A stretch of DNA of 64,000 nucleotides from Hydrotalea sandarakina. GTDB taxonomy: Bacteria > Bacteroidota > Bacteroidia > Chitinophagales > Chitinophagaceae. The notes under the pieces were generated by a model. That model was not told the origin of the DNA. It did not search any database and saw only the letters and a program-made list of their open reading frames with translations. Position numbers and translations under genes: made by a program. Location: assembly GCF_003254115.1 (NCBI RefSeq), contig NZ_QKZV01000001.1, positions 341,585 through 405,584 on the forward strand, written 5' to 3'. Positions 8,847-16,584 of the stretch are shown here, piece by piece. Numbering within the stretch: the stretch's first letter is position 1; the number at the start of each line of letters is the position of its first letter.

Positions 8847-8889
8847 GAAAAAAAATCCCGAAACAACTAAAATTAATCATTTCGGGATT
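8847..8889 (-). terminator. groEL terminator
   Basis: AATCCCGAAA and TTTCGGGATT pair perfectly across a 16-nt loop. On the reverse strand the hairpin is followed by a run of eight or nine T. It lies 35 bp beyond the groEL stop. Confidence 0.85.
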
Positions 8890-8923
8890 GAATATGTGTT
8901 TATGACAGAATGTTTGGAAGGGA

Positions 8924-10558
8924 TTAGTAACCCATACCGCCCATATCAGGTGCAGGGTGTGCTGCAGGTGTTTCCGGTTTAGGTTTGTCTGCAATTACGC
9001 ATTCGGTAGTTAAGAACATTCCGGCAATAGAAGCAGCATTTTCTAAAGCAACACGGCTTACTTTGGTTGGGTCAATTACACCAGCCTTAAATAAGTTTTC
9101 GTATTGCTCAGTTCTTGCATTAAATCCGAAGTCGTCTTTACCTTCTTTAATTTTTTGAACTACAATTGAACCGTCAACACCGGTATTGGTAGTTAAAATG
9201 CGAATAGGCTCTTCCAATGCACGACGGATAATGGCCATACCGGTTTGCTCATCGGCAATTTGACCTTTGATTTTGCTGTCCAATACTTCAATTGAACGAA
9301 TATAGGCAACACCACCACCGGGTACAATACCTTCTTCAACTGCAGCACGGGTAGCATGTAAAGCATCATCAACGCGGTCTTTCTTTTCTTTCATTTCAAC
9401 TTCAGTAGCAGCACCTACATACAATACGGCTACACCGCCTGATAATTTAGCTAAACGCTCTTGTAATTTTTCTTTATCGTAATCAGAAGTTGTATTTTCT
9501 ATTTGAGCCTTAATTTGATTAATTCTTGCGGTAATATCTGTTTTTTTGCCTTTACCACCTACAATGGTAGTATTGTCTTTGTCGATAGTTACAGAAGCCG
9601 CTTGACCTAAGTAGCTTAAATCTGCATTTTCTAATTTAAAGCCTTGTTCTTCGCTTACAACTGTACCGGCAGTTAAAATGGCAATATCTTGTAACATTTC
9701 TTTTCTTCTATCGCCAAATCCGGGAGCTTTTACAGCAGCTACTTTAATAGTACCGCGTAATTTGTTAACTACTAATGTGGCCAATGCTTCGCCTTCTAAG
9801 TCTTCAGCTATAATTAACAATGGGCGACCACTTTGCGCAACTTTTTCTAAGATGTGCAAAATGTCTTTCATGGCAGAAATCTTCTTATCATAAATTAAAA
9901 TGTAAGGATTTTGTAATTCTGCCTCCATTTTTTCGCTGTTGGTAACGAAGTAAGGAGAAATATAACCTCTGTCGAATTGCATACCTTCTACTACTTCAAC
10001 AGTGGTATCAGTACCTTTGGCTTCTTCAACGGTAATAACCCCTTCTTTACCAACTTTTAAGAAAGCTTCAGCAATTAACTTACCAATGGTTTCATCGTTA
10101 TTGGCTGAAATAGTAGCAACCTGTTGAATTTTTTTAGAATCATTTCCAACAGCTTGGCTTTGTGCCTTTAAGTTTTCAACTACTAAGCTAACAGCCTTAT
10201 CAATACCACGTTTTAAATCCATTGGGTTAGCACCTGAAGCTACCATTTTTAAACCTTCGCTAATAATAGCTTGTGCTAAAACGGTAGCAGTAGTTGTACC
10301 ATCACCTGCTATATCGGCAGTTTTTGAGGCTACTTCTTTTACCATTTGTGCACCCATGTTTTCAATGGGATCTTCTAATTCAATTTCTTTTGCAACGGAT
10401 ACACCATCTTTAGTAACCTGTGGTGCACCAAATTTCTTTTCAATAACAACATTTCTGCCTTTGGGGCCTAATGTAACTTTAACAGCGTTGGCTAATACAT
10501 CAACGCCTTTTTTCATTTTATTTCTTGCTTCAATATCAAAGAAAATTTGTTTGGCCAT
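8924..10558 (-). CDS. groEL: Chaperonin GroEL (60 kDa)
   Basis: A 544-residue type I chaperonin that folds proteins inside a 14-mer cage with ATP and GroES. Visible signatures are [19 protein letters not shown] near the N-terminus, the ATP-site [11 protein letters not shown] (about 86-96), [18 protein letters not shown] (about 400) and a short Gly-Met tail ending GGMGY. Length is normal for the family. It follows groES by 80 bp on the same strand, and a strong terminator follows. No CIRCE element is visible upstream of the pair, so control is probably not by HrcA. Confidence 0.99.
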   Translation of the reverse strand: MAKQIFFDIEARNKMKKGVDVLANAVKVTLGPKGRNVVIEKKFGAPQVTKDGVSVAKEIELEDPIENMGAQMVKEVASKTADIAGDGTTTATVLAQAIISEGLKMVASGANPMDLKRGIDKAVSLVVENLKAQSQAVGNDSKKIQQVATISANNDETIGKLIAEAFLKVGKEGVITVEEAKGTDTTVEVVEGMQFDRGYISPYFVTNSEKMEAELQNPYILIYDKKISAMKDILHILEKVAQSGRPLLIIAEDLEGEALATLVVNKLRGTIKVAAVKAPGFGDRRKEMLQDIAILTAGTVVSEEQGFKLENADLSYLGQAASVTIDKDNTTIVGGKGKKTDITARINQIKAQIENTTSDYDKEKLQERLAKLSGGVAVLYVGAATEVEMKEKKDRVDDALHATRAAVEEGIVPGGGVAYIRSIEVLDSKIKGQIADEQTGMAIIRRALEEPIRILTTNTGVDGSIVVQKIKEGKDDFGFNARTEQYENLFKAGVIDPTKVSRVALENAASIAGMFLTTECVIADKPKPETPAAHPAPDMGGMGY

Positions 10559-10638
10559 CTTTTAATTTTTTTAAAAGTTTGGGAATTTTTTTATAATGTT
10601 AGAGCGATTATTAACGGCAATGATTGTTTTTACGATAA

Positions 10639-10920
10639 TTAAACAATTGCCAAAATGTCGCTTTCGCGCATTATTAATAAATCTTCTCCTTCAATTTGAA
10701 TTTCAGTTCCGGCATATTTACCATATAAAACGGTGTCGCCAACTTTTACGGTTAAAGGTTCATCTTTTTTTCCGGCACCAACAGCTACTACAGAACCTTT
10801 TTGGGGTTTTTCTTTTGCTGTGTCCGGAATAATAATACCACCTGCAGTTTTTTCTTCAGCAGCAGCAGGCTTAACAATTACCCTGTCGTGAAGCGGAGTA
10901 ACGTTTAATTTTTTAGCCAT
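10639..10920 (-). CDS. groES: Co-chaperonin GroES (10 kDa)
   Basis: A 93-residue lid for the GroEL cage. It has the N-terminal [21 protein letters not shown] motif including the mobile loop, [15 protein letters not shown], and the C-terminal [13 protein letters not shown]. It is the first gene of the groES-groEL operon. No conventional -7 box or CIRCE repeat was seen in the 270 bp upstream; an imperfect inverted repeat is noted elsewhere but its role is unclear. Confidence 0.99.
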   Translation of the reverse strand: MAKKLNVTPLHDRVIVKPAAAEEKTAGGIIIPDTAKEKPQKGSVVAVGAGKKDEPLTVKVGDTVLYGKYAGTEIQIEGEDLLIMRESDILAIV

Positions 10921-11191
10921 ACGTTATTGTTTTTTAAGTTTTTAAAGAAAACTGATTTAGAATGTCCCACCTCTAGCCATTTTTATGCCACGCAACAGAA
11001 GCAAGTCAAATTTGCAGGTTTTTGCTTCAATTACTCAATATACTTGTGAATGCTGGCAGCAGAATGAATAAATGAATGACAAATAAAATTGTTTGTGTGT
11101 CAAAATTGCACTTATACAAAAAATTAAAGAAAAGCAATCGCAACAAATCCATATAATCAGCACATACGTATGTATTTTAAAATTTGTTGTT

Positions 11192-11626
11192 ATGCGCAGT
11201 AAAACAGTTGTAAAAAGTATTTTGATTACTACACTGGCTCTATTTATAATATTGGTTGTGCATATAATTTGGGTTACAAGGCCAACAAAAACTAATGTTT
11301 TAAATGTGGCCATGGCTCGAATAGATTTTCAAGTGCCCTTAAATGATGCTCAAGGAAAAGCTATAACAGCATGGCTTTATGCACAAAAAGGAGTTACCCA
11401 TGTATTGTGTAATACTGCTTCGAAAATTGCAGTTTTTACTTTTTATCCGGCTCAAGTAAATGCTACGCAATTAGCCAAGCAATTATCCGAGTACATGCAA
11501 ATTCCGGCTACTCGGTACCTACCTGCTAAAGAAGAAATTGAAAATGGTTGCCCGGTTGTATCCATTTCAACCCAACAAAAAATAGAACAGTTATCACGTT
11601 GGTTCTTTCATTCTGTCAACAATTAA
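11192..11626 (+). CDS. Membrane-anchored HMA-fold protein lacking the CxxC metal site
   Basis: From the ATG at 11192 this is a 144-residue protein with one N-terminal membrane segment (about residues 7-26, then TRP) and a soluble domain. That domain follows the beta-alpha-beta-beta-alpha-beta order of heavy-metal-associated domains: ARIDFQVPL, a helix, THVLCNTASKIAVFTFYP, a helix (NATQLAKQLSEYM), then a strand. The usual CxxC metal motif is absent; a single Cys lies in the second strand region. An upstream in-frame ATG at 11093 would add 33 residues ahead of the membrane anchor and is less likely. It ends 11 bp before a globin lipoprotein, so the two probably act together outside the cytoplasm. 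Confidence 0.65.
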   Translation: MRSKTVVKSILITTLALFIILVVHIIWVTRPTKTNVLNVAMARIDFQVPLNDAQGKAITAWLYAQKGVTHVLCNTASKIAVFTFYPAQVNATQLAKQLSEYMQIPATRYLPAKEEIENGCPVVSISTQQKIEQLSRWFFHSVNN

Positions 11627-11637
11627 AATCAAATAAT

Positions 11638-12195
11638 ATGAAAAAAGCAAAAATCACTTTATTGGTGGCCTTTTTAGGTATCGTTTTGGCATTAGGCATT
11701 TCCTGTAAAAAATCAAATAGTGCCCCAAATATGCCACAAACATTGTATGACTCATTAGGCGGAACAGCTATGGTGCCCGATCCGGCCATGCAAGGGGCCA
11801 TGATTGAGAAAGGTCGTTTAGGCATACGGTCGGTAGTGGATAGTGCCATTTTTGTAATTGCTGCCGATACAAGCATCAATAGTTATTTTAAAGTTTTATT
11901 GCAGGAGGTTTCTTCCGGAAACTTAAGCGGATTCAATGCTTTAAGTAAGAATTTAACCGACTTCTTTTGCGTAGCAACAGGAGCCAAAAATTTTTCCTAT
12001 ACCGGAAAAGATATGGTTTCAGCGCATAACCCGGCTACTAATCCAAGAATGAATGGAAAGGCAATGAATGACGATTTTGATTCGTTTGTTGCTGATGTTG
12101 TTATTGCTGCCAAAAAAAATGGACTACCTGATTATTTAATTGCCCGATTAGGAACTATTATTAACTCTGTTCGTTCGCAAGTGGTGCAAGCATAA
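11638..12195 (+). CDS. Truncated (2/2) globin lipoprotein, group 1-like
   Basis: A 185-residue lipoprotein (lipobox LGISC, Cys23) whose mature part resembles truncated haemoglobins. It shows TLYDSLGG (35-42), VVDSAIFVIAADTSINSYF (66-84), the segment LTDFFCVATGAKNFSYTGKDM and AHNP with the likely haem-ligand (F8) His130. A stretch of about 20 residues (PDPAMQGAMIEKG) is inserted after the first helix compared with standard proteins. By alignment from memory the B10 Tyr is replaced by Ile71. Cytoplasmic family members bind O2 or NO; this one should face the periplasm or surface. It pairs with the HMA-fold gene just upstream, and a strong terminator follows. A shadow start at 11548 was not used. 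Confidence 0.75.
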   Translation: MKKAKITLLVAFLGIVLALGISCKKSNSAPNMPQTLYDSLGGTAMVPDPAMQGAMIEKGRLGIRSVVDSAIFVIAADTSINSYFKVLLQEVSSGNLSGFNALSKNLTDFFCVATGAKNFSYTGKDMVSAHNPATNPRMNGKAMNDDFDSFVADVVIAAKKNGLPDYLIARLGTIINSVRSQVVQA

Positions 12196-12234
12196 CAAAT
12201 CCCTGCTTTTCAATAACACTTAAGCATTATAATG

Positions 12235-12269
12235 AATAGCTATGTTGAAAGTAAACATAGCTATTTTTA
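12235..12269 (+). terminator. Terminator of the HMA/globin pair
   Basis: AATAGCTATGTT and AACATAGCTATT pair perfectly across a 7-nt loop and are followed by TTTATTTT. It starts 39 bp after the globin stop. Confidence 0.85.
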
Positions 12270-12324
12270 TTTTAAACTGTATTTATTTAAATACACATTA
12301 TTATGGTAATAAGTTGCACTTGCA

Positions 12325-12355
12325 TTTGGAAACTACATATAAACCATTACTTTTG
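12325..12355 (+). promoter_or_regulatory. Promoter of the nusB-yajC cluster
   Basis: TTTG at 12325-12328, a 19-nt spacer and TACTTTTG at 12348-12355 match the Bacteroidota -33/-7 consensus closely. The nusB ATG is 26 nt downstream. Confidence 0.65.
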
Positions 12356-12381
12356 CTGCCACTAAAACAGTTCTTTTAGCA

Positions 12382-13311
12382 ATGATTAGCAGACGAAATA
12401 TACGTGTTAAAGTAATGCAATTACTGTATGTAATTGAAAGTTCTAAAGAGTCAGAAAATATTAAAAATCCCGTTCAACAATTAGAAAATAATTTTAAAAA
12501 AACAAGTGATTTGTTTGTTTACATTATTTATTTTTTAAGCGAAGTTGCTAAATACGCTGAACAGGATGCCCGCATAAAAGCCAATAAACATATCACTACC
12601 GTTGAAGATTTGAACGTAAGTACAAAAATTGCCGGCAATACTGTATTATGGCAAATATTGGAATTGCCTGCAATACAACATGCTGTTAAAAGTTTAAATC
12701 CGGCTACGTTTATTGATACTGAACTGGTACGTAAGCTTTATTTGCAAATAGTAAATAAACCGGAATATAAAACTTATATCGCTGAACAAAGTCGTGATAT
12801 ACGTAACGAGAAATCCATTTTACTGTTCATGTTGAATGAATGCATTTTGCCCAATGAAGATTTTGAAACCCATGTGGAAGATGTATTTCCCAATTGGCAA
12901 GATGATGGTGAAATGATTATGCAGTTTGTTGCAGAAATGATTCAAAAGCCGGCAGCCAGCCATTTTCCGGAATTATTGGGTGAAGAAAAATGGAAGTTTG
13001 CCAAAGAGTTATTGTTAACTGCTATTGATAAAAAAGAAGTAACCTTAAACATTATAAAGCCCAAACTCAATAACTGGGATATGGAACGCATTGCTTTATT
13101 AGATATGATTATAATGCGTTTAGGAGTTTGTGAATTTTTGTTTTTTGAAACTATACCGGTGAAAGTTACCATTAACGAGTATATTGATATTGCCAAAGAA
13201 TACAGTACACCTCAAAGCGGACAGTTTGTGAACGGTATTTTAGATGCTATTCATAAAGATTTGGCCAATGAGGGTAAAATTGAAAAAGTAGCCTATAAAC
13301 CCGGTAACTAA
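12382..13311 (+). CDS. nusB: Transcription antitermination factor NusB
   Basis: A 309-residue protein, twice the length of the E. coli NusB, as usual in Bacteroidota. The start MISRRNIRVKVMQLLYVIE is the conserved first helix. The C-terminal NusB fold (about 175-300) contains LLDMIIMRLGVCEFLFFE and VTINEYIDIAKEYSTPQS. NusB binds boxA RNA with NusE (S10) and supports rRNA antitermination. It opens the run nusB, DUF1573, yajC on one strand with gaps of 12 and 40 bp. Confidence 0.96.
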   Translation: MISRRNIRVKVMQLLYVIESSKESENIKNPVQQLENNFKKTSDLFVYIIYFLSEVAKYAEQDARIKANKHITTVEDLNVSTKIAGNTVLWQILELPAIQHAVKSLNPATFIDTELVRKLYLQIVNKPEYKTYIAEQSRDIRNEKSILLFMLNECILPNEDFETHVEDVFPNWQDDGEMIMQFVAEMIQKPAASHFPELLGEEKWKFAKELLLTAIDKKEVTLNIIKPKLNNWDMERIALLDMIIMRLGVCEFLFFETIPVKVTINEYIDIAKEYSTPQSGQFVNGILDAIHKDLANEGKIEKVAYKPGN

Positions 13312-13323
13312 AAAGTGGCACAC

Positions 13324-13776
13324 ATGAATTTTAGCAAAATTCTGATAATAGGTTGTTGTTACTTTATTATATTCGCCTGCCATTCCGGTAAGGCTGATAA
13401 TAACCCTGCTATGGCAGCTGCGTTTGATACCAGCCACTATACCATGGTTAAATGGATTGACAGTATTGTGAATTTTGGAACAATTACAAAAGGTGAGCAG
13501 GTAACAGTACATTTTCGTTGTAAAAATATTGGCACAGAGCCACTAATATTGGTAAACGTTAGGCCTGTTTGTGGTTGTACTGTTGCAGATTATACTAAGC
13601 ATCCAATTATGCCCGGATCGGAAGGTTTAATTGAAGCTGCATTTAACAGTGAACATGTAGCGCCCGGCAATGTTTTTAAAACCATCATTGTCAATACAAA
13701 CACGAAAAATGGAACTGAACATTATTTGTTTTTCCGAGGAGATGTAACAACCGATTCAACCAATTCAACAAAATAA
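13324..13776 (+). CDS. DUF1573 domain lipoprotein
   Basis: A 150-residue protein with a lipoprotein signal (lipobox IFAC, Cys19) and one DUF1573 immunoglobulin-like domain. The typical pattern is FGTITKGEQVTVHFRCKN, then NVRPVCGCTVADYTKHPI and PGSEGLIEAAF. DUF1573 proteins are abundant and secreted in Bacteroidota, with no settled function. ATG at 13324 is chosen over a GTG nine bases earlier because it sits right at the signal peptide. It lies between nusB and yajC, a frequent arrangement in the phylum. Confidence 0.88.
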   Translation: MNFSKILIIGCCYFIIFACHSGKADNNPAMAAAFDTSHYTMVKWIDSIVNFGTITKGEQVTVHFRCKNIGTEPLILVNVRPVCGCTVADYTKHPIMPGSEGLIEAAFNSEHVAPGNVFKTIIVNTNTKNGTEHYLFFRGDVTTDSTNSTK

Positions 13777-13816
13777 AAAACGTATTTTTTAAAACAATCA
13801 ATAAAACAAAAAACAC

Positions 13817-14161
13817 ATGTTAAATTTCAACGTTATTTTAATGGCTGGTAACCCTCAACAAGGTGGTGGTTCTGTACAATTATTTTTAATGTTAGCCATT
13901 ATTGCAGTATTTTATTTTTTCATGATTCGCCCACAAGCCAAAAAAGCTAAAGAACAAAAAAAGTTTATAGATAATTTGCAGAAAGGTGACAAAATTGTAA
14001 CGTTAGCCGGCATTCATGCTACTGTTTACAAAATAAATGAAGATGGTACATTGCAAATTGAAGTAAACCCCGGTAGTTATTTAAAAATTGAAAAATCAGC
14101 TATTAGCATGGAATGGACTGCTGCTTTAAACAAAGCAACTGCTGCCGCTGAAAAAAAATAA
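13817..14161 (+). CDS. yajC: Preprotein translocase subunit YajC
   Basis: A 114-residue single-pass inner-membrane protein that associates with SecDF. A membrane helix (about 21-38) is followed by the family motif MIRPQAKKAKEQKKFIDNLQ and then KGDKIVTLAGIHATVYKI. The ATG at residue 9 could be an alternative start. Its partner SecDF is encoded about 7 kb away. A strong terminator follows immediately and closes the nusB cluster transcript. Confidence 0.95.
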   Translation: MLNFNVILMAGNPQQGGGSVQLFLMLAIIAVFYFFMIRPQAKKAKEQKKFIDNLQKGDKIVTLAGIHATVYKINEDGTLQIEVNPGSYLKIEKSAISMEWTAALNKATAAAEKK

Positions 14162-14183
14162 GAAAATATTTTAAAATCATATA

Positions 14184-14216
14184 CCCGGCTTTTATATTAC
14201 AAAAGCCGGGTTTTTT
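14184..14216 (+). terminator. Terminator after yajC
   Basis: CCCGGCTTTT and AAAAGCCGGG form a perfect 10-bp stem with a 7-nt loop, followed by six T. It separates yajC from coaE. Confidence 0.92.
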
Positions 14217-14249
14217 ATGTATTGTAAATGAGATGAATTAATTTTAAAC

Positions 14250-14837
14250 ATGCTTAAAATTGGTCTTACAGGTGGTATAGGCAGCGGTAAAACTACTGTG
14301 GCAAAAGTTTTTCAGGTATTCCAAGTTCCGGTTTTAGATGCTGATGCTGTAGCGAAACAACTAATGGAAGAAGATGCTTCGCTCATACAGTCAATTACTA
14401 ATCAGTTTGGTGCTAATGCTTATGTAAATGGGAAATTAAACCGCAGCTTTATTGCCAACATAGTTTTTAAGGATGCAAAAGCCTTGCAGCAATTAAATGC
14501 AATTGTGCATCCCGCAACTATAGCCTATGCGCAAAAATGGATTACAGAACAACAAGCACCTTATGTAGTAAAGGAAGCTGCATTGTTTTTTGAATCGGGC
14601 ACCGATAAAGAAATGGATTATATGGTGGGTGTTACTGCACCCTTAGAACTTAGAATTAGCAGGGTAATGCACCGCGATAATATTTCCAGAGAAGCAGTAT
14701 TGAATAGAATGAGTAAACAAATGCCAGAAAATGAAAAAATGGCGAAATGCCATTTTGTTATTCAAAATAATGAAGAAGAATTATTAATACCACAAGTATT
14801 TCAATTACACAGCCATTTTTTATCACTTTCAAAATAA
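14250..14837 (+). CDS. coaE: Dephospho-CoA kinase
   Basis: A 195-residue enzyme for the last step of coenzyme A synthesis: ATP-dependent phosphorylation of the ribose 3' position of dephospho-CoA. The P-loop GLTGGIGSGKTT is at residues 5-16. VLDADAVAKQL (about 29-39), the IVHPATIAYAQKWI stretch, VKEAALFFESG and RDNISREAVLNRM all fit the family. It is normal length. Although next to yajC, a terminator separates them, so it should have its own promoter. Confidence 0.97.
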   Translation: MLKIGLTGGIGSGKTTVAKVFQVFQVPVLDADAVAKQLMEEDASLIQSITNQFGANAYVNGKLNRSFIANIVFKDAKALQQLNAIVHPATIAYAQKWITEQQAPYVVKEAALFFESGTDKEMDYMVGVTAPLELRISRVMHRDNISREAVLNRMSKQMPENEKMAKCHFVIQNNEEELLIPQVFQLHSHFLSLSK

Positions 14838-14876
14838 AGAATGAACTGTGTAATTGAAATGAGTAATAACGTACAA

Positions 14877-15308
14877 TTAAAATATATACTTAGCTGCTCT
14901 TGAAATTAAAGGAATTACGATGGTAGCAAAAGCACCTGTTATAGCAGTATAACCAACAATTTGTAAACGAGCTGCAAAATTGTAAGTTTCAATAGTATAA
15001 TGAAAAGTTAAGTGGCTGGCAGCAATTACCAACACAATTGTTAATATACCCATTAAAATTACATAGATAATTCCACCTGCCATTTTAAAATTGGCATAAA
15101 AGAAATGATAGATTAAGCAAGCAATCATCATAAATAACATAGAAGAGAATATGATGGAAGAAACATTCATTAATTCAGAATCGGTAAAGTTGGTTAATGA
15201 ACGTAATAAGAAATCGAATAATAAGTTAAGGATGGTTAATAAATATCCGGTTAAAACGCCAACTGATAAATGCTTAGAAAGGGTAGTTTGTTGAAAAGCG
15301 TATTCCAT
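14877..15308 (-). CDS. Four-pass membrane protein of unknown function
   Basis: A 143-residue protein dominated by four hydrophobic helices (about 17-35, 51-70, 76-98 and 117-137). It has few charged residues and no motif I recognise. It is similar in layout to DUF4199-like small membrane proteins of Bacteroidota, but I cannot assign a family. It is convergent with coaE (39 bp apart) and about 100 bp upstream of the RlmK-like gene's end, so probably a single-gene transcript. Confidence 0.7.
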   Translation of the reverse strand: MEYAFQQTTLSKHLSVGVLTGYLLTILNLLFDFLLRSLTNFTDSELMNVSSIIFSSMLFMMIACLIYHFFYANFKMAGGIIYVILMGILTIVLVIAASHLTFHYTIETYNFAARLQIVGYTAITGAFATIVIPLISRAAKYIF

Positions 15309-15409
15309 ACATGTGTTTTTATAATGTTATAAAACGAATTATTTTGTAAAATTAAAGAATGTGATGCTGGTTTTAAAATTAAAATGTTATAAGATTAAAC
15401 ATATCGGCT

Positions 15410-16417
15410 TTATTTGGTAATGCGGTAGCACCATCTTTTTAATTTGCCCTCAAAATCGAAAGGGGTGGTGGCATTGGTAATATTTTTTATGATGCTTGCC
15501 CTAATATTTTCTTCATCCATTACAAATTTTGTATAGTTGGTGCTGAAGTAAATGGTGCCACCCGGCGTTAAAGCATGTAAAGCATCATTTAGTAAAGCAA
15601 CATGGTCGCGTTGAATGTCTAAAATATCCTTCATGCGTTTGCTGTTACTAAATGTAGGCGGATCCATGATGATTAAATCGAAGCTATTGGGTTGTAAAGT
15701 TTTTAAATATTGCTTTACATCGGCATGAATAAAATGATAGGCTGCATTATTTTTCAATCTATTAATTGTAAAATTATCCTGCGCCCATTGTAAATAAGTC
15801 TTAGAAAGATCAACTGTAGTTACTGAACTAGCTTGACCAGCGGCTGCATACACTGAAAACGAACCGGTATATGCAAATAAATTTAATACACGTTTATTTA
15901 AAGCCTCGCTGCGCACCATTTGACGGGTAATACGGTGGTCTAAAAATAAACCCGTGTCTAAATAATCGGTTAAGTTTACCAAAAATTTTAGCCCATTTTC
16001 CATAACGGTAAAATATTGTTGAGCATCACCGGTTTTTTCGTATTGGTCGTTGCGATTGGCCTTTCGTTTACGTTGTTTAACGTAAATGTTTTCATTGGGT
16101 ACATCTAAATGCGTGCTTATTAATTGCAAACAAGCTTCCAACCATTGTGTATGCTCTTCTTCTGACATTTTGTGTTTGCGGTGGTATTCGGCAACATATA
16201 CATGGTTTTCATATAAATCAATACAAAAGGGAAATTCGGGTAAATCGTGGTCGTACACCCGCCAACAAGTAATTTGCTGTTTTTGGGCAATTTTCTTTTT
16301 TCGTTTAAATACTTTATTCAGCCGGTTTTCAAACATTTCGGCCTTTTGGGGCGATAAAACGAAATTAGATTCAGATGATGAGGGCGTACTTTCCATACTG
16401 TTCAAAATTAATGGCAT
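15410..16417 (-). CDS. Stand-alone RlmK-type 23S rRNA methyltransferase
   Basis: A 335-residue class I SAM-dependent methyltransferase matching the C-terminal (RlmK) half of the gammaproteobacterial fusion RlmKL, which makes m7G2069 in 23S rRNA. Seen are MFENRLNKVFKRKKK, CWRVYDHDLPEFPFCIDLYE, VNLTDYLDTGLFLDHRITR, the SAM-site VLNLFAYTGSFSVYAA and the catalytic-site IIMDPPTFSNSKRMKD. The RlmL/THUMP half is absent. Several in-frame ATGs exist near the N-terminus (16417, 16396), so the exact start is unsure. RlmI-like m5C enzymes are the alternative, but the SNSKRM motif favours RlmK. Confidence 0.82.
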   Translation of the reverse strand: MPLILNSMESTPSSSESNFVLSPQKAEMFENRLNKVFKRKKKIAQKQQITCWRVYDHDLPEFPFCIDLYENHVYVAEYHRKHKMSEEEHTQWLEACLQLISTHLDVPNENIYVKQRKRKANRNDQYEKTGDAQQYFTVMENGLKFLVNLTDYLDTGLFLDHRITRQMVRSEALNKRVLNLFAYTGSFSVYAAAGQASSVTTVDLSKTYLQWAQDNFTINRLKNNAAYHFIHADVKQYLKTLQPNSFDLIIMDPPTFSNSKRMKDILDIQRDHVALLNDALHALTPGGTIYFSTNYTKFVMDEENIRASIIKNITNATTPFDFEGKLKRWCYRITK

Positions 16418-16568
16418 AGCCGCATTCAGCCATAAAATATTATTGTATAACCGGTTGAATAGCGCTTTGAACGTACAAGTGTGCGACGCAAGCGGTGCTT
16501 AATAGTAGTAACGAAGCCGGTAACAAAATTATTAGCAAGGGTGTAACTTACCGCTAATATATATGTGC

Positions 16569-16576
16569 TACCTTTG
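16569..16576 (+). promoter_or_regulatory. -7 element just upstream of rimO
   Basis: TACCTTTG matches TAnnTTTG and ends 8 nt before the rimO ATG, predicting a 5' leader of only a few bases. Confidence 0.5.
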
Positions 16577-16584
16577 CAGCTTCT

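Noticed and set aside
8924-10558. Plus-strand open frames inside groEL, secDF and gyrA
   Set aside because: They are antisense shadows of strongly conserved genes with no independent start signals or protein-like motifs.
10998-11028. Inverted repeat GAAGCAA/TTGCTTC upstream of groES considered as a heat-shock operator
   Set aside because: The 17-nt spacer and sequence do not match CIRCE or another known heat-shock site, and only seven pairs are involved.
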